DNA of 64,000 nucleotides from Pandoraea pulmonicola (GTDB lineage: Bacteria > Pseudomonadota > Gammaproteobacteria > Burkholderiales > Burkholderiaceae): assembly GCF_000815105.2 (NCBI RefSeq), contig NZ_CP010310.2, forward strand, positions 186,001 to 250,000. The letters are read 5' to 3'. Shown here piece after piece: positions 57,302 to 64,000 of this stretch (position 1 is its first letter; each line of letters opens with the position of its first letter). The position numbers and the translations under genes were made by a program. Below the pieces are notes generated by a model, which was given only the letters and a program-made list of their open reading frames with translations, was not told the DNA's origin and ran no database searches.

Positions 57302-58348
57302 ATGGTCACGCCGCCCCGCTCCCCGCGTGCTTCCCTGCGTTCCGAGCAGCCGTCGCGCAAGGCCGGGACCGGCCGCAAATCCGCTGCACGCGCGGCCGCG
57401 CCTGCGGCGGCCTCGGACGATGACACCCCGCTCGAACCGGGCATCCGCACCTACCTGACCTCGCTCGCGAGCGAGCGCAAACTCGCCGGCCTTACGCTGG
57501 AAAACTACACGCGCGACCTGCGCCAATTGCAGCGCATGGCGCAAGGCCGTCCGCTCGAATCGCTCCAGCACGGCGACATTCGCCGCTTCGTCATGCAAAT
57601 GCACAGCGAGGGCCTGGTCGGACGTTCGATCGCTCGCAAGCTCTCGGCCTGGCGCGGCTATTTCGCCTGGCTCGCGCAGCGCACCGCGCTGGCGGCGAAC
57701 CCCGTCGAAGGCGTGCGCGCGCCGAAACAACCCAAGCCGCTGCCCAAGGCGCTGTCGCCCGATCAGGCGTCGGCGCTGGTCGAATTCGAGTCGGGAACCT
57801 CCGCCGAGGCCGTCCGCAACCGGGCGATGTTCGAGCTGCTGTATTCGTCCGGCCTGCGCCTGTCGGAGCTCACGGGCCTCGATCATCGCTACGTCGAGGC
57901 CGACGGCTACCGCTCGGCGAGCTGGCTCGACCTGGCTGAGCGCGAGGTAGTGGTCACCGGCAAGGGAAACAAGCGTCGCCGCGTGCCGGTGGGGGCGAAG
58001 GCGGTGCGGGCGCTCGCGCAGTGGCTGGAGGTGCGCGCTCCGCTCGCCACGGCCGAGCCGCACGCGCTTTTTCTGTCGGCACGGGGCAAGCGCATCGGCG
58101 CGCGCGCGGTGCAGCAGGGGCTGGCCCGTCACGCGCTTTCGGCGGGCTTGCCGACGCACGTCCATCCGCACATGCTGCGTCACTCGTTCGCCACGCACGT
58201 ATTGCAGTCGTCGGGCGATCTGCGCGCGGTGCAGGAAATGCTCGGCCACAGCAATATTTCGACGACGCAGATCTACACCAAGCTCGACTTCCAGCATCTC
58301 GCCAAGGTCTACGATCAGGCGCATCCGCGCTCGCGCAAGAAAACCTGA
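57302..58348 (+). CDS. xerC: Tyrosine recombinase XerC
   Basis: 348 residues. N-terminal SAM-like DNA-binding domain (about 45-145) after a basic disordered extension of about 40 residues. Catalytic residues are Arg186 (SSGLRLSEL), Lys221 region (TGKGNKRR), His290 and Arg293 (HPHMLRHSF), His316 (LGHSNIS) and Tyr325 (TQIYTKLDF). With XerD it resolves chromosome dimers at dif. Confidence 0.95.
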   Translation: MVTPPRSPRASLRSEQPSRKAGTGRKSAARAAAPAAASDDDTPLEPGIRTYLTSLASERKLAGLTLENYTRDLRQLQRMAQGRPLESLQHGDIRRFVMQMHSEGLVGRSIARKLSAWRGYFAWLAQRTALAANPVEGVRAPKQPKPLPKALSPDQASALVEFESGTSAEAVRNRAMFELLYSSGLRLSELTGLDHRYVEADGYRSASWLDLAEREVVVTGKGNKRRRVPVGAKAVRALAQWLEVRAPLATAEPHALFLSARGKRIGARAVQQGLARHALSAGLPTHVHPHMLRHSFATHVLQSSGDLRAVQEMLGHSNISTTQIYTKLDFQHLAKVYDQAHPRSRKKT

Positions 58349-58510
58349 GCCGCCGAACGTCCGAATGTGCCTGTACGCGGGCGCGCCAGCCTGCCCGTTG
58401 GGCAACTCGGTGTAGAATCGCGTCCTTCCCAGCAGGTCCCGCCCGCCATCCGGCCATGCCGCGCCGCGAGGTCTGCCGCCCTTCCGAATGCAACCGTTGG
58501 TCCGCTCCGC

Positions 58511-59725
58511 ATGAACACCTTGACCCTCAAGCCCGGCAAAGAAAAGTCGTTGCTGCGCCGCCACCCCTGGATTTACGCCACCGCCGTGGCGCGTGTGGAC
58601 GGCAAACCGGCTTCCGGCGCCACGGTCGTGGTGCGCGCGGCGGACGGCCGCTTCCTCGCGCGCGCCGCATTCAGTCCGGTCTCGGCCATTCGCGCCCGCG
58701 TGTGGACGTTCGACGAAAACGAGCCGGTCGATCATGCGTTCTTCAAGCGTCGCGTCACGGCTGCACTGACCTATCGCGAGCAGATGGTGCACGACACGGG
58801 CGCCACGCGTCTGATTTTCGGCGAGGCCGACGGCCTGCCCGGACTGATCGTCGACCGCTACCAGTCCGCACCGGGCCAGCCGGCGGGCGACCAGCTCGTC
58901 TGTCAGTTCATGGCGGCAGGAGTGGAGGCGTGGAAGGACGCCATCGTCAAGGCGCTCGTCGGTGCGACCGGCTGCCCGAATGTCTACGAGCGTTCGGACG
59001 CCGCCGTGCGCGAGCGCGAAGGCCTGCCGAGCATCACCGGCGTGCTGACCGGGGCGGAACCGCCTGAGGCGCCCGAGTCGCTGACCACGCACGAGTGCGG
59101 TGTGAAGTACTACGTCGATGTGCGCAACGGCCACAAGACGGGCTTCTACGTCGATCAGCGCGACAACCGCCTGCTCGTCCAGCAGCAGGCCAGGGGCCGC
59201 GACGTGCTGAACTGCTTCTGCTACACCGGCGGCTTCTCGCTGGCAGCGCTCGCGGGCGGTGCACAAAGCGTGCTGTCGATCGACTCGTCGGGCGAGGCGC
59301 TGGCCATCGGCGCGCGCAATGTCGAACTGAACGGTTTCGACGCGGCGCGCGCCGAGTGGCGCGACGCCGACGTGTTCAAGACGTTGCGCGCTCTGCGCGA
59401 GGAAGGTCGCACGTTCGACATGATCGTGCTCGATCCGCCGAAGTTCGCGCCGTCGGCCCACCACGTGGACCGCGCCGCGCGAGCGTACAAGGACATCAAC
59501 ATGGCGGGCTTCAAGCTGCTGCGTCCGGGCGGTCAGTTGCTGACCTACTCGTGCTCGGGGGCCATCGATGCCGACCTGTTCCAGAAGATCGTGGCCGGCG
59601 CCGCGGTCGATGCGGGCGTGGACGCTCGCATTCTGCGCCGCCTCTCGGCGGGCATGGATCACCCGATGCTCACGCAATTTCCCGAGGGCGAGTACCTCAA
59701 GGGGCTCTGGCTGCAACGCATCTGA
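58511..59725 (+). CDS. rlmI: 23S rRNA (cytosine-1962 C5) methyltransferase RlmI-like
   Basis: 404 residues from ATG 58511 (MNTLTLKPGKEKSLLRRHPWIY); the frame is open upstream to 58367 without a good start. N-terminal PUA domain (about 1-75), central EEHEE-like part (GLPGLIVDRY) and a SAM-dependent Rossmann domain with NCFCYTGGFSLAAL, LDPPKFAPS and TYSCSGA. The Cys in YSCSG is the expected catalytic residue. Convergent with the EamA gene. Confidence 0.9.
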   Translation: MNTLTLKPGKEKSLLRRHPWIYATAVARVDGKPASGATVVVRAADGRFLARAAFSPVSAIRARVWTFDENEPVDHAFFKRRVTAALTYREQMVHDTGATRLIFGEADGLPGLIVDRYQSAPGQPAGDQLVCQFMAAGVEAWKDAIVKALVGATGCPNVYERSDAAVREREGLPSITGVLTGAEPPEAPESLTTHECGVKYYVDVRNGHKTGFYVDQRDNRLLVQQQARGRDVLNCFCYTGGFSLAALAGGAQSVLSIDSSGEALAIGARNVELNGFDAARAEWRDADVFKTLRALREEGRTFDMIVLDPPKFAPSAHHVDRAARAYKDINMAGFKLLRPGGQLLTYSCSGAIDADLFQKIVAGAAVDAGVDARILRRLSAGMDHPMLTQFPEGEYLKGLWLQRI

Positions 59726-59776
59726 GCGACAAGGGCGTCTGGCGTCTGCCTGGCGCCCGGGGCGGGACGTCGGCGA

Positions 59777-60652
59777 TCAACCCAGCGTCAGCGCCACCAC
59801 GCCCAGCGCGATCAACACGGCGCCGCCCACACGGCGGTGCATCTCGCCCTCGCCCAGCAGCCGCACGCCGAGCAGCGCGGCGACCATCATCGACATCTCC
59901 CGCGCCGGTGCGACGTGCGAGACCGGCGCGTACTTGAGCGCGCTCAGAATCAGGAAGTAGGACATCGGCGAGATCAGCGAAATCAGCATGATCTTGCGCC
60001 AGTTCGCCTGCCAGAGCATGACCATGCGCGCCGGTCGGGCGCACGCCATCGGCGCCGAGAGCACCACCCGCAACACATTCTCCAGGTAGTAGTAGACGAG
60101 CGGGGCGAGCAGCAGCGTGCGAATGGCGTAAGCGTCGGCGAGCGTATAAGCGGCGATGAACCCGCCGGTGAGCACGCCCCAGCCCGCGCCCGCGTGCAGG
60201 CTGCCGCGCCGGAACAGGCGCTCGCCGCCGGCGATGATCAGCACCCCGGCGACCACCAGCCCGATCCCGACGAGGGCCAGCCACCCCGGACGCTCGCCGA
60301 GCAGGACGATGGCGCCCACCGAGGACAGCAGCGGCCCGGTGCCCCGTGCGAGCGGGTAGACGACCGACAGGTCGCCCACACGGTAGCCGCGCTGCAACAC
60401 CAGCGTGTAGCCGTAATGCAGCAGGGCGCTTGCGGCGATCACGAGCCAGGCGCGGGCGTCCGGCCAGGCGGCATGCGAGCCGACAAGGAAGTACAGCGCC
60501 AGCGGCGTGTACAGCACGACCGTCAGCAGCGCATAAAGGAAGACGAGCTGCGGACCACCCCCTTCGCTGGTGTCGATGCGTTTGGCGAGGAAATTCCAGC
60601 TGGCATGCAGAAAAGCAGCCGTAATGACGAGAACGAGGGCGGTGAGCGACAT
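59777..60652 (-). CDS. EamA/DMT-family transporter
   Basis: 291 residues, ten predicted membrane helices in two EamA repeats (LHASWNFLAKR in the first, RGTGPLLSSVGAIVLLGERP at its end, and REMSMMVAALLGVRLLGEGE in the second). Probably exports small metabolites; substrate unknown. Its start is 177 bp from the divergent Fur-type gene, and the shared palindrome lies in that gap. Confidence 0.85.
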   Translation of the reverse strand: MSLTALVLVITAAFLHASWNFLAKRIDTSEGGGPQLVFLYALLTVVLYTPLALYFLVGSHAAWPDARAWLVIAASALLHYGYTLVLQRGYRVGDLSVVYPLARGTGPLLSSVGAIVLLGERPGWLALVGIGLVVAGVLIIAGGERLFRRGSLHAGAGWGVLTGGFIAAYTLADAYAIRTLLLAPLVYYYLENVLRVVLSAPMACARPARMVMLWQANWRKIMLISLISPMSYFLILSALKYAPVSHVAPAREMSMMVAALLGVRLLGEGEMHRRVGGAVLIALGVVALTLG

Positions 60653-60782
60653 GATTGGAGGGTTTTTGTGTCAATTGTATGACGTATTTCGCGTGCACTC
60701 CCCGGCACCCTTCAACGTGGGGCCTCGTGGTGTCCCCCGCCGTACGATCCGTCCCCGGTTTTGTCCCTCGTCAATCCCCTTC

Positions 60783-60799
60783 TTGCAACTCGGTTGCAG
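60783..60799. promoter_or_regulatory. Palindromic operator candidate upstream of the Fur/Zur gene
   Basis: TTGCAAC and GTTGCAG separated by TCG (one mismatch from perfect dyad). The right arm also forms a -35 (TTGCAG, 60794-60799), 17 bp from a TTAAAT -10 at 60817-60822, only 7 bp before the ATG, so the transcript would be nearly leaderless and the operator would block it. Same core as 63508-63528. Confidence 0.6.
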
Positions 60800-60829
60800 C
60801 GCCGTCGGGCCTGTGCTTAAATCGATTTC

Positions 60830-61324
60830 ATGAGCCTTACTCAACTTCAACCGTATCTGGAAGCCGCCCGCGCGAGCTTGCAGGAGCAATCGGGCCGGGT
60901 GACTTCCGGACGCGTACGCGTGCTGGCGCTGCTGCTCAAGGCCGGCCGCCCCCTCACCCATCAGGAAGTGCTGGCCGATCTGGCCACCGACGCCGACCCG
61001 CTCGACCGCGTCACGGCCTACCGGGTGCTCGACTGGCTGGTCGCGCAGGGCTGGGCCATCAAGCAGGCCGGCGACGATCGCATCTTCCGCTTCGTCATGG
61101 CCGAGCACGTCGACCCGCAACGGGCCGCGTCGCCCCGTCCGCATACGCAGCACGGTCATTTCCGCTGTGTACGCTGTCATCGAACCTTCTGCCTTGACGA
61201 CTGGCCCCAGCATCCCCAGCTAAGTGAGCGCGAACTCAGGCGTCTGCCCAAGGGATTCGTGGGTGAGCAGGTCGAACTGCTGATTCACGGCACCTGCGCG
61301 CAGTGCGCGGGCGCTCCCAACTGA
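60830..61324 (+). CDS. zur: Fur-family regulator, probably Zur
   Basis: 164 residues. N-terminal winged helix with PLTHQEVLADL and VTAYRVLDWLVAQG. Structural zinc cysteines Cys113/Cys116 (CVRC) and Cys156/Cys159 (CAQC), with His105, His108 and His110 nearby (HTQHGH) as likely sensory ligands. Zur rather than Fur is inferred from the COG0523 GTPase 91 bp downstream and the Zur-like palindrome in front. Confidence 0.75.
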   Translation: MSLTQLQPYLEAARASLQEQSGRVTSGRVRVLALLLKAGRPLTHQEVLADLATDADPLDRVTAYRVLDWLVAQGWAIKQAGDDRIFRFVMAEHVDPQRAASPRPHTQHGHFRCVRCHRTFCLDDWPQHPQLSERELRRLPKGFVGEQVELLIHGTCAQCAGAPN

Positions 61325-61415
61325 CGCGTCCCGAGCCGTCTTTCGCCACCTCGGGTACAGTGGACGACATTCCGGCGGCCGCTGGCCCGCCGCTTCACTA
61401 CAGGACATTGCATTC

Positions 61416-62483
61416 ATGACACCCGTCACCATCCTGACCGGTTTTCTCGGCAGCGGGAAAACCACGCTGCTCAAGCGCATCCTGACCGAAGCGCATGGCA
61501 TGAAGATTGCCGTCATCGAGAACGAATTCGGCGAAGAGAACATCGACAACGACATCCTCGTGCAGGACAACGCCGAGCAGATCGTGCAGATGAGCAACGG
61601 TTGCATCTGCTGCACGATTCGCGGCGATCTGGTGCAGGCGCTCTCCGATCTGAACAGCCAGCGCGACGCGGGCAAGATCCAGTTCGACCGCGTGGTCATC
61701 GAGACGACCGGGCTGGCCAACCCCGGCCCTGTGGCGCAGACCTTCTTCATCGACGATGAAGTTGCCGACACCTATCGCCTGGACGCCATCATCACACTGG
61801 TCGACGCAAAGCACGGCCAGCAGCAGCTCGATCAGCACGAAGTGGTGCAGCGTCAGGTCGGTTTCGCGGACCGCCTGTTCATCACCAAGGCGGATCTGGT
61901 CACGCCCGAGGCGCTCGACGACCTCAAGCACCGTCTGGCGCACATGAACCCGCGCGCCCCGCAGCAGGTGGTGGACTTCGGCCGCGCGGACCTGGGCCAG
62001 ATCTTCGACATCCACGGCTTCAATCTGAACGACAAGCTCGACATCGACCCGGACTTCCTCGCGGCGGACGATCACGACCACCACGACCACTCGCATTGCG
62101 ATCACGATCACGGCAAGTGCGAGCACGAAGGACACGAGCATGGCCATGGACACGACCACGGACATCACCACCACGCCCATCACGACGACGCCATCAAGTC
62201 GTTCGTCTTCCGTAGCGAACGGCAATTCGACCCGGCCAAGCTGGAGGACTTCCTCGGGAGCATCCTACAGGTGTACGGCGAACGCTTATTGCGTTATAAA
62301 GGCGTATTAAACATGCGCGGCATCGACCGCCGGGTCGTGTTCCAGGGCGTCCATCAGATGATGGGCAGCGACGTGGGCGCGAAATGGCAGCCAGGGGAGA
62401 CGCCGAACACCAAGATGGTGTTCATTGGCGCTGAGCTGCCGAAAGACATCATCCTGCAAGGGCTGGAACGCTGTCTGGTCTGA
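61416..62483 (+). CDS. COG0523 zinc-chaperone-type GTPase (CobW/ZNG1-like)
   Basis: 355 residues. Walker A GFLGSGKTT (9-17), metal motif CICC (Cys63, Cys65, Cys66), the base motif ITKAD (156-160) and a very His/Asp-rich loop at about 219-258. The C-terminal CobW_C domain follows. Such GTPases deliver or buffer zinc when it is scarce. It lies after the Fur/Zur gene and may be co-transcribed. Confidence 0.9.
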   Translation: MTPVTILTGFLGSGKTTLLKRILTEAHGMKIAVIENEFGEENIDNDILVQDNAEQIVQMSNGCICCTIRGDLVQALSDLNSQRDAGKIQFDRVVIETTGLANPGPVAQTFFIDDEVADTYRLDAIITLVDAKHGQQQLDQHEVVQRQVGFADRLFITKADLVTPEALDDLKHRLAHMNPRAPQQVVDFGRADLGQIFDIHGFNLNDKLDIDPDFLAADDHDHHDHSHCDHDHGKCEHEGHEHGHGHDHGHHHHAHHDDAIKSFVFRSERQFDPAKLEDFLGSILQVYGERLLRYKGVLNMRGIDRRVVFQGVHQMMGSDVGAKWQPGETPNTKMVFIGAELPKDIILQGLERCLV

Positions 62484-62617
62484 GCGGGACCGCCGAATCG
62501 GGCAACGGGAAAGCCCTTAACCAGGGCTTCCGGGCGATTCGGTTACAATACCTGCCCACCGGGGCTGCCGCCAGCGAGCTGACGCGGCATTCCGGAGGGT
62601 AGGCAGGGAGCACCGTC

Positions 62618-63289
62618 ATGGCCACCGCCTCTCGCAAGACTGCCACCGCAAGCCCCACGCGCCGGTCGGAACCGGCGACGGACGTGGTCGCCAAACGTGC
62701 TCCAGCAGGCAAATCGAAGACGGGCGAGAAGGCCGCCGCCAAGAAGGGGCCACCCAAATCGTCCGGTAGGACCGTAACCCAAGAAGCCGCCCGCGGCATT
62801 GCCGGTAAGCAGGACACCCCGCCCGCAGGGGCATCGCCGGACCATCCGAAAGAGACGCCACAGAAACCCATGAGCAAGCAACGACTTTTGACCGAGGACG
62901 AAATTCTGAAGATGTCCGACAAGGACTATATGAACGAGGCGCAACTCGCCTTCTTCAAGAATCGTCTGGAAGCGCTGCAATCGGAAATTCTGAAAAACGC
63001 CGATCAAACGACCGAAAATCTGCGGGAAACCATTCTGGTCCCGGATCCGGCCGACCGTGCCACGATCGAGGAAGAGCATGCGCTCGAGCTGCGCACCCGC
63101 GACCGTGAGCGCAAGCTGCTCAAGAAGGTGCAGCAATCGCTGGCCCGCATCGAATCGGGCGAATACGGCTGGTGCGAAGAGACCGGCGAGCCGATCGGCG
63201 TCCCCCGTCTGCTCGCCCGCCCGACGGCCACCCTGTCGCTCGAAGCGCAGGAGCGCCGTGAACTGCGTCAGAAGCTGTTCGGCGACTGA
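62618..63289 (+). CDS. dksA: DksA transcription factor lacking the zinc-finger cysteines
   Basis: 223 residues from ATG 62618, including an Ala/Lys-rich extension; an ATG at about codon 85 (MSKQRLLTEDEIL) would give the ordinary DksA length. The coiled coil with DPADRATIEEEHALE is intact. The zinc-finger region keeps one of four cysteines (CEET, then LSLEAQ), so zinc should not be needed. This is common in Burkholderiales DksA. It binds the RNA polymerase secondary channel in the stringent response. A terminator follows. Confidence 0.93.
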   Translation: MATASRKTATASPTRRSEPATDVVAKRAPAGKSKTGEKAAAKKGPPKSSGRTVTQEAARGIAGKQDTPPAGASPDHPKETPQKPMSKQRLLTEDEILKMSDKDYMNEAQLAFFKNRLEALQSEILKNADQTTENLRETILVPDPADRATIEEEHALELRTRDRERKLLKKVQQSLARIESGEYGWCEETGEPIGVPRLLARPTATLSLEAQERRELRQKLFGD

Positions 63290-63352
63290 TCGCATTGCAG
63301 TCCCAGGCCCGGCGCCGCGCGGTGGCGGCACCCAGGGCCCCTCGGTTTGCGG

Positions 63353-63381
63353 AAGGCATGTCTTCATGACATGCCTTTTTT
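63353..63381 (+). terminator. Rho-independent terminator after dksA
   Basis: Perfect 10-bp stem AAGGCATGTC / GACATGCCTT with loop TTCAT and six T. Confidence 0.92.
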
Positions 63382-63507
63382 ATTGGCGATGGATGTTCTC
63401 CGCTTCCCGACCCTTGGCGCCCGTCGGACCAGCGGCGGTCAGCGCCCGCCACTGTCGTTTGCGCGCAACGCCAGCAAAGCCTCGCGGGCATGGGAACTTT
63501 ATGGCAA

Positions 63508-63528
63508 AATTGCAACTCAGTTGCAATT
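63508..63528. promoter_or_regulatory. Perfect palindromic operator candidate
   Basis: Arms AATTGCAAC and GTTGCAATT separated by TCA, a perfect 9-bp dyad 10 bp before the last gene. It shares the TTGCAAC-N3-GTTGCA core with the site in front of the Fur/Zur gene. Confidence 0.7.
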
Positions 63529-63538
63529 ACGTCGACCC

Positions 63539-64000
63539 ATGCGATCCACTGACTCCGTTTTCCGCCGATGGCGTGCGCAAACGCGCGCGCCGGCTGGCCG
63601 TGGGCGCAGCGTGTGGATGGCGTGGCTCATTGTGGCGCTGCTTTGCGTGCAGGTCTGGGGGCTGCAGCACGAGATCCTGCATGCTCGCTTGCTGTCGCAC
63701 GTGGCGGCGGCCGCCGACGCCGCGGGCGGCGATGCCTCGTACGACGCCGACGACCCGGACGATGCTGCCCACGCGGTAACGACAGCCGTCGCCGTCGTTG
63801 CGCCGAAGGCGGGCGCGCATGCTGCGCCGCTCGACTTCGACGTACATCATCACCATTGCCATCTGTTCGAAGGGGCGACGCTTGCGGCCACCATGGCCAC
63901 GGCGGCCTGGCACTGGGGCAGCGATGCTGTCGCCCATGACACACCGCCGCGCGCCACCGGCCGCGCGCATGCCAGTGCAACGCGTCTGCCTTTCGAGTCT
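63539..64000 (+). CDS. Membrane protein with His-rich segment, 3' end outside the window
   Basis: 154 codons from ATG 63539 without a stop before the window end. One hydrophobic segment (about 27-45, VWMAWLIVALLCVQVWG) is followed by QHEILHARLLSH and an Ala/Asp-rich stretch. A VHHHHCHLFEG cluster follows at about 107-117, which could bind zinc. It resembles small DUF2946-like proteins near metal-uptake genes; this is tentative. The palindrome just upstream suggests metal-dependent control. Confidence 0.55.
   Translation, partial: MRSTDSVFRRWRAQTRAPAGRGRSVWMAWLIVALLCVQVWGLQHEILHARLLSHVAAAADAAGGDASYDADDPDDAAHAVTTAVAVVAPKAGAHAAPLDFDVHHHHCHLFEGATLAATMATAAWHWGSDAVAHDTPPRATGRAHASATRLPFES

Noticed and set aside
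62490..62535. Hairpin AAGCCCT/AGGGCTT after the COG0523 GTPase gene as a terminator
   Set aside because: The stem is short and has no T tract behind it, so it is not supported as a Rho-independent terminator.

Overview
The window is a high-GC chromosomal segment from a beta-proteobacterium of the order Burkholderiales. Gene order (fmt-htpX-rsmB-DUF4390-ntrYX, queCED, mreBCD-mrdA-rodA opposite gatCAB, metK/lpxL/dapF/xerC) and protein details (QueE with a CX14CX2C cluster, single-cysteine DksA) fit Burkholderiaceae. Pandoraea or a near relative is my best guess, which is an inference and not proven here.

Core block 1 (1-27.0 kb): the 3' end of fmt, htpX, rsmB, a compact DUF4390-NtrY-NtrX operon, a tRNA-Phe with its own promoter and terminator, the queuosine genes queC-queE-queD, a small proline-rich protein with three PPxY motifs, a DsrE-like periplasmic protein and a SEL1-repeat protein. 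On the minus strand follows the rod-shape operon mreB-mreC-mreD-mrdA-rodA. Divergent from it is gatC-gatA-(lipoprotein)-gatB, then a PPK2 polyphosphate kinase and an RND efflux pair.

Accessory block (27.1-47.9 kb): (a) a visibly AT-richer five-gene minus-strand operon, 33.6 to 27.2 kb, encoding a phosphotransferase, a circularly permuted ATP-grasp ligase, an MFS transporter, a second ATP-grasp ligase and a glutamine-synthetase-like ligase. It looks like an uncharacterised small-molecule (pseudo-peptide or gamma-glutamyl conjugate) pathway with self-protection and export. (b) About 1.1 kb of non-coding or decayed DNA. (c) An eight-gene type IVb pilus operon (pilin, TcpQ/PilL-like, secretin, PilO, PilP, ATPase, membrane platform, prepilin peptidase) whose last gene is cut by an IS5/IS427-type element. 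(d) A mobile patch with this decayed IS, an internally deleted IS3-type element and an IS701 remnant. Between them lies an intact leucine-rich-repeat protein with a C-terminal NEL (IpaH/SspH-type) ubiquitin-ligase domain.

Core block 2 (47.9-64.0 kb): a GMC oxidoreductase divergent from aidB and an aldehyde dehydrogenase; metK divergent from an LpxL-type acyltransferase, dapF, a DUF484 gene, xerC and rlmI; an EamA transporter; then a Fur/Zur-type regulator, a COG0523 (CobW/ZNG1) GTPase, a DksA lacking the zinc-finger cysteines and the start of a His-containing membrane protein. Near-identical palindromes precede the regulator and that last gene, suggesting a small zinc-homeostasis regulon.
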